This document shows, in pieces, positions 20,166 to 29,430 of a stretch of 64,000 nt of DNA (position 1 is its first letter; each line of letters starts with the position of its first letter). The stretch is taken from the NCBI RefSeq assembly GCF_020166435.1, contig NZ_JAINZP010000022.1, forward strand, positions 1 to 64,000, given 5' to 3'. The notes below the pieces were generated by a model. It searched no databases, was not told where the DNA came from, and saw nothing but the letters and a program-made list of their open reading frames with translations. This stretch comes from Pectobacterium versatile. GTDB taxonomy: Bacteria; Pseudomonadota; Gammaproteobacteria; Enterobacterales; Enterobacteriaceae. Both the position numbers and the translations under genes were made by a program.

Positions 20166-21197
20166 ATGCAGACACTTAACACAACCAGCCTGAAAATTGT
20201 TGATAACCAACTGTGGATCCTCGACCAGCAGGCGCTACCGCAAGAAAAACGCTGGAGCCCGTGTCCAGATGTCGCGTCACTGGTTGAGCATATCCAGACG
20301 CTACGAGTACGCGGCGCACCGCTAATCGGCCTGTCCGCCAGCCTGCTGCTCGCGCTGCTAGCCGAGAAAGGATTATCGCAGACCGAACTGGCGCAGGCGC
20401 TGGAGACGCTGCGAGAATCGCGCCCTACCGCCGTGAACCTAATGAACAATCTGGATCGCATGAAGCTGGCGTTGGCAAAGCCGCAGTTTGTCGATGCGCT
20501 GGTGCAGGAAGCCCTGCGCCTGGTAGAAGAAGATCGCGCCCTGTGTGAACGCATTGCCGATCACGGCGCTGCGCTGGTAGAACCCAACAGCCGCTTGCTG
20601 ACCCACTGCAACACCGGCGGGCTGGCAACGGCAGGCATCGGCACCGCTATCGGCGTGCTGCTGCGCGCACATCAGCAGGGGAAAGTCGCGCAGGTGTGGG
20701 TCGATGAAACACGTCCACTTTTGCAGGGCGGACGCCTCACGGCCTGGGAGCTGGGCGAGCTGAGCATCCCTTATCAACTGATTTGTGATTCGATGGCCGC
20801 CAGCCTGATGGCGCAGGGTCAGGTCGATGCAATTTGGGTCGGTGCAGACCGCATTGCGGCTAATGGCGACGTCGCCAATAAGATCGGCACTTACAGCCTC
20901 GCGGTGCTGGCGCACTATCACCAGATTCCGTTTTACGTCGCGGCACCGCACACCACGCACGATCCCGCGTGCCCAGACGGTCGAGCCATCCCTATCGAAC
21001 AGCGTGCCGCCGCCGAAGTCACTGGTGTCTCCGGCAGCTTCGGCCACTGCCAGTGGGCACCGCAGAACGCCGCCGTCTACAACCCGGCATTCGACGTCAC
21101 TCCCGCAGCCTTAATCAGCGGCTGGGTACTCGACACCGGCGTGGTCACGCCACAGGACGTCAAAGAAGGGATATTTCAGAAGGCGTTGAATTTATAA
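20166..21197 (+). CDS. mtnA: S-methyl-5-thioribose-1-phosphate isomerase
   Basis: Isomerises methylthioribose 1-phosphate to methylthioribulose 1-phosphate, the step after MtnK. 343 residues, homologous to eIF2B alpha subunits. [14 protein letters not shown] (about 48), [17 protein letters not shown] (catalytic Cys near 157), [21 protein letters not shown] (catalytic Asp near 235) are family signatures. The rest of the pathway (mtnDCB, mtnE) lies 8.7 kb away, beyond the T6SS module. Confidence 0.96.
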   Translation: MQTLNTTSLKIVDNQLWILDQQALPQEKRWSPCPDVASLVEHIQTLRVRGAPLIGLSASLLLALLAEKGLSQTELAQALETLRESRPTAVNLMNNLDRMKLALAKPQFVDALVQEALRLVEEDRALCERIADHGAALVEPNSRLLTHCNTGGLATAGIGTAIGVLLRAHQQGKVAQVWVDETRPLLQGGRLTAWELGELSIPYQLICDSMAASLMAQGQVDAIWVGADRIAANGDVANKIGTYSLAVLAHYHQIPFYVAAPHTTHDPACPDGRAIPIEQRAAAEVTGVSGSFGHCQWAPQNAAVYNPAFDVTPAALISGWVLDTGVVTPQDVKEGIFQKALNL

Positions 21198-21253
21198 CAA
21201 ACCCAAAAATTTCCAAGAGCCTCAGGATACGCCGCACGGACGCGGCGAAGCCA

Positions 21254-21520
21254 TCACCCAATGGTGACCGTTCCTCCACCAATCAACACGCCACCGCAGC
21301 TCACTGCATCACCCGTTCGCGCCGCGGGTTTACCATCAACGAGTACGCTGGATGAACCGCTGCTAATGCTCCGGTCATGGCCGTGAGAAGCCAGCGGATC
21401 GCCTTGTCGGGCCAACGGTAGGCCGTCAACCTTAACCGTTGATGAGCCTGAAGCGACGGGCGTAGACGGATGGCTACCGTGCCCCGTGTCGCTATCACCT
21501 AATTTAACGGCATTACCCAT
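21254..21520 (-). CDS. PAAR-domain spike-tip protein (T6SS)
   Basis: 88-residue protein that would cap the VgrG spike of a type VI secretion system. Start chosen at MGNAVKLGD because AAAAGGAC precedes it; the longer upstream frame overlaps the toxin gene. Three PAAR-like repeats; candidate zinc ligands are His14/His17, His46/His48 and Cys75. It closes the minus-strand cargo operon that begins with vgrG. No extension domain is present, so it is a structural tip rather than a fused effector. Confidence 0.9.
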   Translation of the reverse strand: MGNAVKLGDSDTGHGSHPSTPVASGSSTVKVDGLPLARQGDPLASHGHDRSISSGSSSVLVDGKPAARTGDAVSCGGVLIGGGTVTIG

Positions 21521-21531
21521 TTTTAGTCCTT

Positions 21532-21582
21532 TTAGCTGATTAGTCCCTGTCGCTGAATAGCCAGACTTGTTGCAATACTCAT
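21532..21582 (-). other. Mini-ORF (16 codons) overlapping the end of the distal Tle1-like gene
   Basis: ATG of this frame overlaps the stop of the preceding toxin-like gene as ATGA, exactly as the real DUF3304 genes do, and encodes MSIATSLAIQRQGLIS. The MS-A--L--Q-GLI pattern faintly recalls the DUF3304 N-terminus (MSAASGLTRAISGLI). It could be a decayed immunity-gene start or a chance coupling ORF. Confidence 0.3.
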
Positions 21583-23294
21583 GCTGCGGCCTCGTCATCA
21601 GCAGTTAATACCTCTATTCCACGTGGGACGAAGAAATTATTGTTCCTCAACATCGTACCCGCCTGATCGTTCAGCGTAGCGAACTTGAGTTCCTCTGATG
21701 CGAAGTCGTGCATAAAATAATTGAAGAAAATATCTGCCTCACGCGGCACTCGCTTAGTTTCATCAAAAAACTTCACCAAATTGGCTCCCTGATACATCTG
21801 CCGACGCAGCCCCCTGCTTCTCCGCACATTATCTGCATCGTACTCGACCTGCTTCAGCCAGCCCCACTGCGCGTTGAGTTTATCCCGTTCGCTTCCTGTC
21901 GCGTTTTTGAAAAGTATCTTGTAATCATGCAGTTTTTCCCCCAGCCAAACGCAATAGTGGATCATGTGCAGTTCAAACGCTTCCGGGGTCGGGTTCATTT
22001 TCCCCACCCATTTGCTGTAAAACTCGCTGTATACCTTCGCCGAGTAGCCCAGACGGCTATCCTGCATGATGAAATATTGGGCTACTCGTGGGTTTTTAGC
22101 ATCAAGAGTGAGAAAATTGGGGAAAGGCACCTGTGCCCTGCGCGCCGTTTCGAACATCTGTCGCAACGGCACCCGACACAGCTCGGCGCTGGGGCGCTGT
22201 TCGTTGGGTAGCAGTCCTCCCGTCACGTCTTCACTGATACCGGGGCAGAGCACTTCACGCCAGCCTGATTTGAGCGGCCCCAGAGGTAACAGAGGACGGG
22301 ATTCTCGTCGTTCATGTGCCGCTATCAGGTGCAAGGCACTTTTTACCGCGGGATGAAGGGGTTTATCGAATGCAATCACTTTCGCGCCAAAAGCCGTGGT
22401 GATCATGCCAACAACAGGGTGCCGGGCAACCAGTCCGGCCCCGTCAGAGACGGTTGCCACGGTATCCCCCATGTCCAGCGAGCTGCGGCGCGTGCAGTCG
22501 AACAGCCCAGCAAAAATGACCTCGACTTTACTGTCTTCGTAGCGATACTCGTTCCCTACTTTGGTGCAGACCGACTCCAGTAACTCGTCGATAAAACGCC
22601 GAGCCAACGCGGCACCTAGATCGGCACCAAAAACGGAAACCTGGATCAGTTTGATGGGCAGTTGATTTGCTTTTTTGATATCCGCCAGGTTTTTTTTGAA
22701 CTTGTTTTTGGCCAAATCTACCCGCGCATCGACCCCAGTCATGAGCAATTCAGCCACTATCGGGTTATCACGAATAGGTTCGGCGGCTTCGAGCAGAGCA
22801 CGGGTCACCGCCGTTTTGGCAGCGGACGCGGCAGCATCGATACCACTCTTCATGGTCCGCAGGTCGTCCAGTTTATTGGAGATCACCTGACTCCAGTCGC
22901 CTTTGAAAGCCCCCTTGACCGTATCTACTGCCGTTTCTTTCCCCTGTTCAACCAGCGCATCGGCATAATCCTCTGGCAGCGCCTTCTGCCTAGCGTCCAG
23001 AATGCTGTCCAGTCTCTCGGATGGCGTATCGTCAAGGGGGGTAGCTAAACCAGGAATATAAACTTTGGCATACGAATATGAAGAGGTGAGTTCAGCCAAA
23101 ATTATTTCAGGATGGGCACGAAACAAACGCCCTACATTAGTCAAACGCTGACTCTCTTCATCTACATTGATATTTCGTTTCAGACCATCAAAGAAGAAAC
23201 CTATCTGTAACGCCAGTGAACAAGTTCCTATCCCCGCCTGATGACGGCTCTCTTCACGCGCAACGCGACACTCTAGATCATCCCAGTCGATCAT
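21579..23294 (-). CDS. Tle1-like (DUF2235) T6SS phospholipase-effector family protein, copy B
   Basis: 571 residues with the alpha/beta hydrolase layout of the DUF2235/Tle1 family: opening strand IGFFFDGLKRN (31-41), a helical insert (about 90-210), elbow region SVFGADLGAALARRF (220-234), AGLFDCTRR with Asp266, and CPGISEDVTGG (350-360). Classical Tle1 enzymes have GxSxG at the elbow; here it is G-A-Asp225-L-G. The usual PG-x-HSD His is also replaced (Ser354). Activity is therefore uncertain; His529 (FMHDFAS) might serve as catalytic His. The gene overlaps the upstream DUF3304 gene by ATGA. It is close to copy A, indicating recent duplication. Confidence 0.85.
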   Translation of the reverse strand: MIDWDDLECRVAREESRHQAGIGTCSLALQIGFFFDGLKRNINVDEESQRLTNVGRLFRAHPEIILAELTSSYSYAKVYIPGLATPLDDTPSERLDSILDARQKALPEDYADALVEQGKETAVDTVKGAFKGDWSQVISNKLDDLRTMKSGIDAAASAAKTAVTRALLEAAEPIRDNPIVAELLMTGVDARVDLAKNKFKKNLADIKKANQLPIKLIQVSVFGADLGAALARRFIDELLESVCTKVGNEYRYEDSKVEVIFAGLFDCTRRSSLDMGDTVATVSDGAGLVARHPVVGMITTAFGAKVIAFDKPLHPAVKSALHLIAAHERRESRPLLPLGPLKSGWREVLCPGISEDVTGGLLPNEQRPSAELCRVPLRQMFETARRAQVPFPNFLTLDAKNPRVAQYFIMQDSRLGYSAKVYSEFYSKWVGKMNPTPEAFELHMIHYCVWLGEKLHDYKILFKNATGSERDKLNAQWGWLKQVEYDADNVRRSRGLRRQMYQGANLVKFFDETKRVPREADIFFNYFMHDFASEELKFATLNDQAGTMLRNNNFFVPRGIEVLTADDEAAA

Positions 23295-23812
23295 CGTCCT
23301 CTCCTTGTGCGATAAGGGTCAATAACATCATCCATATCAAGGTAGCAACTTCGAACCCAGCGCACTATCGGCTTGTTATCTGGCAAGAACAGTACACAAA
23401 AATCATTCTGGCCTTTCTCTCGTTTAGGCATCGGCAATTCTATAGTATGGAGCTCTGGACGATATCCAAGTTCATCATATTGTTTGCGAGTCATCGCCAG
23501 TTCCCATTTGATCTTGACAGTATCACCGTTTATTCGATAGGGACCAGCTGTACCGCCGCTGGTATTAAGCCCGTCAAATGCGTCGGTATTCCCCCCCATA
23601 TTACCGTTGACATAAACGTAGCTAATCGGGCGATTGATCACTGAATGCACGACGATTGACGCCCCGCCATGACGCTCCTGTATCAGGAACGTCCAGCCCA
23701 GCAAAAGCACCAGCAGAATACTCGCCACCCACCGCCCCCAGCGCGGCAAGATCTGCCATATCGCCGTGATAAGCCCTGAAATCACCCTCGTTAAACCGTT
23801 TGCCGCGCTCAT
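23291..23812 (-). CDS. DUF3304-family membrane-anchored protein, probable immunity protein, copy 3
   Basis: 173 residues: a short cytoplasmic N-terminus, one transmembrane helix (about 27-44, WVASILLVLLLGWTFLI), then a periplasmic domain with conserved VYVNGNMGGNTDAFDGLN. DUF3304 proteins are commonly encoded beside Tle1-type lipase effectors, and a periplasm-facing anchor suits a Tli-type immunity protein; this role is inferred. N-terminal 45 residues are almost identical in all three copies, while the periplasmic parts differ, as expected if specificity had diverged. Coupled by ATGA to copy B of the toxin. Confidence 0.75.
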   Translation of the reverse strand: MSAANGLTRVISGLITAIWQILPRWGRWVASILLVLLLGWTFLIQERHGGASIVVHSVINRPISYVYVNGNMGGNTDAFDGLNTSGGTAGPYRINGDTVKIKWELAMTRKQYDELGYRPELHTIELPMPKREKGQNDFCVLFLPDNKPIVRWVRSCYLDMDDVIDPYRTRRGR

Positions 23813-23934
23813 GCTTGTCCCTTTTGTTCTTTCTGGTTCAATGTCCTTATCGCTTTCTGGGTCGCTATCGTGCCCGCCTGATAGCGGCTCTCTTCACGCG
23901 CAACGCGACACTCCATATCATCCCAATCAACCAT
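23809..23934 (-). pseudogene. Truncated remnant of a third Tle1-like gene
   Basis: A 41-codon frame whose first 21 residues (MVDWDDMECR...RYQAG) are identical to the start of copy A, then switch to TIATQKAIRTLNQKEQKGQA and stop at an ATGA overlap with the next DUF3304 gene. The bases just before that start (AAGAACAAAAGGGAC) match those at the DUF4123/DUF3304 copy 1 junction, so the remnant looks like a deletion or recombination product joining a toxin start to an immunity-gene leader. It may now serve only for translational coupling. Confidence 0.75.
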
Positions 23935-23936
23935 CC

Positions 23937-24452
23937 TTATTTCCTCGTCCGATAAGTATTAATAACGTCATTCATTCCTACGACTGAGTTATCTGACCAG
24001 CGCACCATGACTTTGTTATGAGGTAAAAACAGCACATAGAAATAGTTCTGCCCTTCATTCCTTTTTGGCATAGGCAGAGTGATAGTTTGCTTTTCAGGCT
24101 GAATTCCATGTTTTTCTTGTTGCTTTAGAGTAGCGCTCAACAGCCAATCTATCTTGACCGTATCCCCGTCTATCCGATAAGGGCCAGCCATTCCGCCTCC
24201 AGCATTAAATCCATCAAAAGCAAAAGTATTACTCCCCATATTTCCATTAACATAGACATAGCTTATAGGGCGTTCGACTACAGATTTGACAACGATTACC
24301 GCCCCGCCATGCCGCTCCTGTATCAGGAATGTCCAGCCCAGCCAGAGCGCCAGCAGAATGCTTGCCACCCACCGCCCCCAGCGCGGCAATATCTGCCATA
24401 TCGCAGTGATCAGCCCCGAGATGGCTCTCGTCAAACCGCTTGCTGCGCTCAT
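23937..24452 (-). CDS. DUF3304-family membrane-anchored protein, probable immunity protein, copy 2
   Basis: 171 residues with the same architecture as copies 1 and 3: N-terminus MSAASGLTRAISGLI, transmembrane helix about 27-44, periplasmic domain with VYVNGNMGSNTFAFDGFN. It follows toxin copy A by an ATGA overlap and precedes the truncated toxin remnant. It has the most divergent C-terminal half of the three. If the remnant was once a full toxin, this is now an orphan immunity gene or a second guard for copy A. Confidence 0.75.
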   Translation of the reverse strand: MSAASGLTRAISGLITAIWQILPRWGRWVASILLALWLGWTFLIQERHGGAVIVVKSVVERPISYVYVNGNMGSNTFAFDGFNAGGGMAGPYRIDGDTVKIDWLLSATLKQQEKHGIQPEKQTITLPMPKRNEGQNYFYVLFLPHNKVMVRWSDNSVVGMNDVINTYRTRK

Positions 24453-26164
24453 ACTGTGGCCTTGTCATCAGCAGTTAATACCTCGATTCCACGTGGGACG
24501 AAGAAATTATTGTTCCTCAACATCGTACCCGCCTGATCGTTCAGCGTAGCGAACTTGAGTTCCTCTGATGCGAAGTCGTGCATAAAATAATTGAAGAAAA
24601 TATCCGCCTCATGAGGCACCCGCTTAGTTTCATCAAAAAACTTCACCAAATTGGCTCCCTGATACATCTGCCAACGCAGCCCCCTGCTTCTCAACACGTT
24701 CTCCGCATCGCGCCCGACCTGTATCAACCAGCCCCACTGCGCGTTCAGCTTATCCCGCTCACTGCCTGTCGCGTTTTGGCGGAGTATCTTGTAGTCATGC
24801 AGTTTTTCCCCCAGCCAAACGCAATAGTGGATCATGTGCAGTTCAAATGCTTCCTGTGTCGGGTTCATTTTCCCCACCCATTTGCTGTAGAACTCACTGT
24901 ATGCCTTCGCCGAGTAGCCCAGCCGGCTATCCTGCATGATGAAGTAGCTGGAGACTCTACGTGATGTTTTTTGCAAAGTGCGGAAATTGGGAAAAGGCAC
25001 CTGCGCCCTACGGGCGGTTTCAAACATTTGTCGCAACGGCACCCGGCACAGCTCGGCACTGGGGCGCTGTTCGTTGGGGAGCAGTCCTCCCGTCACGTCT
25101 TCACTGATGCCGGGGCAGAGCACCTCACGCCAGCCTGATTTGAGCGGCCCCAAAGGCAACAGAGGACGGTATTCTCGCCGCTCGTGTGCCGCTATCAGGT
25201 GCAAGGCGCTTTTTACTGCCGGATGAAGGGGTTTATCAAACGCAATCACTTTCGCACCAAAGGCCGTGGTGATCATGCCAACAACAGGGTGCCGGGCAAC
25301 CAGTCCGGCCCCATCAGAGACGGTTGCCACGGTATCCCCCATGTCCAGCGAGCTGCGGCGCGTGCAGTCGAACAGGCCAGCAAAAATGACCTCGGCTTTA
25401 CTGTCTTCGTAGCGATACTCGTTCCCTACTTTGGTGCAGACCGACTCCAATAACTCGTCGATAAAACGCCGGGCCAACGCGGCTCCCAGATCGGCACCGA
25501 ACACCGAAATCTGGATCAATTTGATGGGCAGTTGATTAATTTTTTTTACATCAGCCACGTTTAGCTTGAATTGGTTCTTTGCTGAATCCACCCGCGCATC
25601 GACGCCGGTCATGAGCAACTCAGCCACGATCGGATTATCACGAATAGGTTCGGCAGCTTCGAGCAGAGCACGGGTCGCCGCCTTTTTGGCAGCGGACGCG
25701 GCAGCGTCGAGGCCACTCTTCATGGTGCGCAGGTCGTCCAGTTTATTGGAAAGCACCTGACTCCAGTCGCCCTTAAAAGCCCCCTTAACGGTATCAACCG
25801 CCGCTTCTTTACCCTGTTCAACCAGCGCATCGGCATAATCCTCTGGCATCGCCTTCTGTCTGGCGTCCATAATGCTATGTAAGCGCTCAGTGGCTGTATC
25901 ATCAAGCGTGGTACCTAATCCTGGAACGTAGACCGCAGAATAAACATATGACGAACCAATCTCCGACGTTCTTCTTTCTGGATGAGCACGAAACAAGCGC
26001 CCTACATTAGTCAGACGCTGGCTATCTTCATCCACATTGATATTTCGCTTCAGACCATCAAAGAAGAAACCTACCTGTAACGCCAGTGAACAAGTGCCTA
26101 TACCTGCCTGATAACGGCTTTCCTCACGCGCAACGCGACATTCCATATCATCCCAATCCACCAT
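24449..26164 (-). CDS. Tle1-like (DUF2235) T6SS phospholipase-effector family protein, copy A
   Basis: 571 residues, the near twin of copy B. Start at the ATG giving MVDWDDMECR, overlapping the DUF3304 stop as TGATG and preceded by AGGAAA; a GTG just upstream is less likely. It has the same FFFDGLKRN opening, GADLG elbow without Ser, AGLFDCTRR, and PGISEDVTGG. Differences from copy B cluster near residues 60-90, 200 and 400, while the core is almost unchanged. Delivered, if functional, by the VgrG encoded three genes upstream, probably via the DUF4123 adaptor. Confidence 0.85.
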   Translation of the reverse strand: MVDWDDMECRVAREESRYQAGIGTCSLALQVGFFFDGLKRNINVDEDSQRLTNVGRLFRAHPERRTSEIGSSYVYSAVYVPGLGTTLDDTATERLHSIMDARQKAMPEDYADALVEQGKEAAVDTVKGAFKGDWSQVLSNKLDDLRTMKSGLDAAASAAKKAATRALLEAAEPIRDNPIVAELLMTGVDARVDSAKNQFKLNVADVKKINQLPIKLIQISVFGADLGAALARRFIDELLESVCTKVGNEYRYEDSKAEVIFAGLFDCTRRSSLDMGDTVATVSDGAGLVARHPVVGMITTAFGAKVIAFDKPLHPAVKSALHLIAAHERREYRPLLPLGPLKSGWREVLCPGISEDVTGGLLPNEQRPSAELCRVPLRQMFETARRAQVPFPNFRTLQKTSRRVSSYFIMQDSRLGYSAKAYSEFYSKWVGKMNPTQEAFELHMIHYCVWLGEKLHDYKILRQNATGSERDKLNAQWGWLIQVGRDAENVLRSRGLRWQMYQGANLVKFFDETKRVPHEADIFFNYFMHDFASEELKFATLNDQAGTMLRNNNFFVPRGIEVLTADDKATV

Positions 26165-26679
26165 CACAATTTCCTCGTCCGATAAGTGTCTATTACATCC
26201 TGCATATCAAGGTGACAGCGATAGGTCCAACGTATCATCGGCTTGTTATCTGGCAAGAACAGTACGCAGAAATCATCTTGTCCCTTCTCACGCTTTGGCA
26301 TCGGCAAAGTGGTCGTATGTTTTTCGAATTGAAACCCTGCTTTTTCCTGTTCCTCGGTCATATCCAACTCCCAATCAATTTTGACCGTATCCCCAGTTAT
26401 CCGATAGGGGCCTGCGGTTTTCCCTCCCGCATTCCGTCCGTCAAATGCATCTGTGTTTCCCCCCATATTGCCGTTGACATAGGCATAGCTAATGGGTCGA
26501 TCCATTACTGACATCACAACCAATGACGCCCCGCCATGCCGATCCTGTATCAGGAACGTCCAGCCTAGCCAGAGCACCAGCAGAATGCTTGCCACCCACC
26601 GCCCCCAGCGCGGCAATATCTGCCATATCGCCGTGATTAACCCCGAGATTGCCCTCGTTAAACCGCTTGCCGCACTCAT
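26164..26679 (-). CDS. DUF3304-family membrane-anchored protein, probable immunity protein, copy 1
   Basis: 171 residues. The start at MSAASGLTRAI is set by AAAAGGGAC upstream and the ATGA overlap with the DUF4123 gene; a longer frame runs into that gene and is not used. Single transmembrane helix (about 27-44), then a periplasmic domain with AYVNGNMGGNTDAFDGRN. The immunity gene preceding its toxin is the order repeated three times in this module. Confidence 0.75.
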   Translation of the reverse strand: MSAASGLTRAISGLITAIWQILPRWGRWVASILLVLWLGWTFLIQDRHGGASLVVMSVMDRPISYAYVNGNMGGNTDAFDGRNAGGKTAGPYRITGDTVKIDWELDMTEEQEKAGFQFEKHTTTLPMPKREKGQDDFCVLFLPDNKPMIRWTYRCHLDMQDVIDTYRTRKL

Positions 26680-27401
26680 GTTCGTCCCTTTTGTTCTTCT
26701 AAAGCCTGACGACCACCTTCCAGATAGGCTAATGCCCACAACCGTCTTTGAGCCTCTATCGCGCCGGCCTGATCGGCTTTTCTTAGCGCCTTGCGAACCA
26801 TACTCATCCTTTCACAGGCAGGGAAATGCCCACAGCGTTCCCCCCCTTGCCAAAGGGCCAGTACGCGATGTTCATCAGGTGAACCTTGCAACGCCCGATA
26901 TAACTCAGGTGTCAGTTTCACCGGAACAGGGTCATCTGGGGGGAGTGATAGGCTCAGTTCGCGCCAGTTGCCGTCGCATTCTCGCAACCACCAGCGCTCG
27001 ATTCCCCCGAAAAGCCCACCGAACCACGGGGCATCGTGTTGATCGACAAGCAGAGGCAGCGCGTGGGGGGTATAGAATCGCAGCAGTTGGCTAAATTGCC
27101 CTTCGGGCTCAATCACCCTCACCCCCAAAGCCAACTGCTTTTGCAAGGCGCTAAGAGGTTGGCTGCTCTCAAGCAGGCCAACCACATGCCCTTGCTGAAC
27201 GAGCGTAGCCAGTAATCTTTCTTCCTCTTGCGGACACTGCCAGAGCCAGGGGCCGAGATTAATCAGTTCAAACAAATCATCATGAAAATAGAGCGGCAAA
27301 AATGGCCTTTCACTCAACCGTTCACGCTGTTCGGCGGTGAGGTAAGCCCCTTCCAGTAGTACGATACAGGCACCCCGTTGCCAGATTGATTCGGGTAGCA
27401 T
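26676..27401 (-). CDS. DUF4123-family T6SS effector adaptor (chaperone)
   Basis: 241 residues with the DUF4123 pattern: N-terminal IVLLEGAYLTAEQRERL, central LLVDQHDAPWFGGLFGGIERWW, C-terminal helical region. DUF4123 proteins (Tap/TEC) load cargo effectors on VgrG; the gene sits directly after vgrG (one base gap) and before the Tle1-like genes, as in other auxiliary T6SS modules. The C-terminus (LEEQKGRT) overlaps the next ORF. The adaptor role is from family knowledge. Confidence 0.85.
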   Translation of the reverse strand: MLPESIWQRGACIVLLEGAYLTAEQRERLSERPFLPLYFHDDLFELINLGPWLWQCPQEEERLLATLVQQGHVVGLLESSQPLSALQKQLALGVRVIEPEGQFSQLLRFYTPHALPLLVDQHDAPWFGGLFGGIERWWLRECDGNWRELSLSLPPDDPVPVKLTPELYRALQGSPDEHRVLALWQGGERCGHFPACERMSMVRKALRKADQAGAIEAQRRLWALAYLEGGRQALEEQKGRT

Positions 27402-27402
27402 C

Positions 27403-29430
27403 TTATTCTCCCAGTATCAATGCATCGCCCTGCGCCATGGCACGCAGCAGACAGGGAACACAGACCGGTTTTTCAAGAGGCGGTATTTTGGGCAATTTGG
27501 GTGGAGCAATAATCTCAACGTCTCCCGGTAAGGTGGGCATGTGGCCCGCCCAGCCAGAGCCAAAGCCCGGGCTGCCACCTGAATTCATCTTGATGCTGGG
27601 GCCGGCCAGCGTCACACCGCTGGGGTCAATCTTCACGAAGCTGCCACCCACCTTGAGCGTCAGTTCAGCCCCGGCTTCCAGCACTATCTTGTTGCCGGAT
27701 TTCAGATGAATCTCTTGCCCGGCCTCAACCAGTAATGCCTGACCCAGTTTCTGGTGCATTGAGGCATCAACGTTCAGTGAGTGCTCCCCTTTAACATGGT
27801 CACGTTTCTCGTTCTCGACCGTCAGGTGATCGTTAGCTTTAATGCGGGTGACTCGCTCATTATCAATATCCGTATGCGCGTCGTGCCTGATGTGCCAGAC
27901 AACGTCATTCTCAACGAGCGCGTTGAGATCTTTCTGCCCGTGAATATAAATCTCTTCCTGACCGGCCTGATCCTCAAAGCGCAGCTCGTTGAAGCCTTCT
28001 CCCTGATGCGTCTTCGTACGCAGTACGGTACGCGTCTTGTTAGCAGGCAGCGGATAGGGGGACGGATTAGTCGCATGGAAAGTACGTCCGGTGACAATTG
28101 GCTGATCCGGATCGCCTTCGAGGAAACTCACTATCACTTCATGGCCGATACGCGGGATGGCGATCATCCCGTACTGGCCGCCTGCCCAGCCTTGGCTGAC
28201 ACGCACCCAGCAGGAGCTCTGGTCATTGCTAACACCGTAGCGATCCCACGGGAATTGCAGTTTTACCCGACCATACTGGTCACAGTAGATTTCTTCCCCC
28301 GTCGGGCCGACGACGGTGGCAATTTGCGGGCCGTCCACCCTCGGTTTGTACGGCATAGCTGCACGCCACGTCGTCGTCCCTTTCACCACCGCAAAGCTGT
28401 TGCTCATGGTGGTCGGTTCGCCGCCGCTTTCCTCTTCCAGCGCCTGCGGCTGTTGCCCCACGTGCGTCACGCTCACCGTCTGCCACACCGCATTCAGCGT
28501 CGCATTCGGGTGCTCCGTCAGGGTGAAGGTATTGCCCGGCATCAGCCCGGCACAGTTGGATTCCCCTTCACTCGTTACCGCCCCTGAGCGCAGCGCATCC
28601 AGTCGGTAACCACTGAACGCCTTGCCGCTCGGGTCTTGCTTATAGCGGCCCGGATAGTCGTAATGCTGATAGCTTTCGCGCTGGTGTTCTAGTTCGCCGC
28701 TTATCTTCTTGTGCGACAGCCCGTAAGCCGGTGTTTTGAAACTGTAGTCTTTCAGCTCGACATCCGATGTGCTTACCCGCTCCGCGTAGTGGAAGCGCCG
28801 GACGTATTCGCCCTCGCTCAGCCCTTGTGTCGCCAGATTGAAAAACAGCTCGGGGCCTTTGGTCAGTGCACCCGCATCGTCAGCAAACACTAATCGATGT
28901 TTGCCCTCTTCGTATTCGTGGAAGAAATACATCCCTTCCTCGGCGGCCAGTCGGGTGACAAACGCCAAATCGCTTTCCCGATACTGCACGCAGTATTCCC
29001 GCACCGCGTGCTCGTTACGCAGCGCAAAGGCGTAGTCAGTGATACCGGCGTCTTCCAGCAGTGCACCGATAATCGCTTCCGGCTTCTGCGCCTGAAAGAT
29101 GCGGGCGTTGGTGCGTAATCCCAGCCGCCACAGCGCCGGACGGACTTCCATCTGATAGCGCGTGCGCCGGAATCCGGTGTCGCCCTGCGTGAAGCCACTG
29201 ACAATCCCGCTGACCCGACGCTTTAGCTCACCCTCATACCAAATCATCAGCTCGCACGGTTGGTCCAGCACCGCGCCGAAATCCACATCCGGCAACGCGC
29301 TCGCCAGACTCAGCGACAGGCTGAAAGGCCGGTTCAGCCCTTCATCCAGCCTGAAATCTACCACCGCAAAGGTGCCTGCCTCCAGGGCGCCGACCTTTAC
29401 GGTGAACTGTAATCCTGTACTGTTTGCCAT
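27403..29430 (-). CDS. vgrG: Type VI secretion system spike protein VgrG (TssI)
   Basis: 675 residues. N-terminal gp27/gp5-like body ([50 protein letters not shown] near 140), OB-fold region with [19 protein letters not shown] near 395, the DUF2345-like/needle segment (about 480-600), and a short tail of about 60 residues rich in Pro and Cys, too short for a fused enzyme. It is the first gene of the minus-strand cargo operon. No tss core genes are in the window, so it must rely on a secretion machine encoded elsewhere. Confidence 0.95.
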   Translation of the reverse strand: MANSTGLQFTVKVGALEAGTFAVVDFRLDEGLNRPFSLSLSLASALPDVDFGAVLDQPCELMIWYEGELKRRVSGIVSGFTQGDTGFRRTRYQMEVRPALWRLGLRTNARIFQAQKPEAIIGALLEDAGITDYAFALRNEHAVREYCVQYRESDLAFVTRLAAEEGMYFFHEYEEGKHRLVFADDAGALTKGPELFFNLATQGLSEGEYVRRFHYAERVSTSDVELKDYSFKTPAYGLSHKKISGELEHQRESYQHYDYPGRYKQDPSGKAFSGYRLDALRSGAVTSEGESNCAGLMPGNTFTLTEHPNATLNAVWQTVSVTHVGQQPQALEEESGGEPTTMSNSFAVVKGTTTWRAAMPYKPRVDGPQIATVVGPTGEEIYCDQYGRVKLQFPWDRYGVSNDQSSCWVRVSQGWAGGQYGMIAIPRIGHEVIVSFLEGDPDQPIVTGRTFHATNPSPYPLPANKTRTVLRTKTHQGEGFNELRFEDQAGQEEIYIHGQKDLNALVENDVVWHIRHDAHTDIDNERVTRIKANDHLTVENEKRDHVKGEHSLNVDASMHQKLGQALLVEAGQEIHLKSGNKIVLEAGAELTLKVGGSFVKIDPSGVTLAGPSIKMNSGGSPGFGSGWAGHMPTLPGDVEIIAPPKLPKIPPLEKPVCVPCLLRAMAQGDALILGE

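Noticed and set aside
27781-28587. 268-codon open frame opposite vgrG
   Set aside because: Antisense shadow of a GC-rich gene; the translation is of low complexity (His/Arg-rich) and matches no family.
21254-29430. CRISPR-like or phage origin of the repeated units
   Set aside because: The repeats are whole-gene duplications with coding function; no spacer-repeat pattern or phage structural genes other than the T6SS spike are present.
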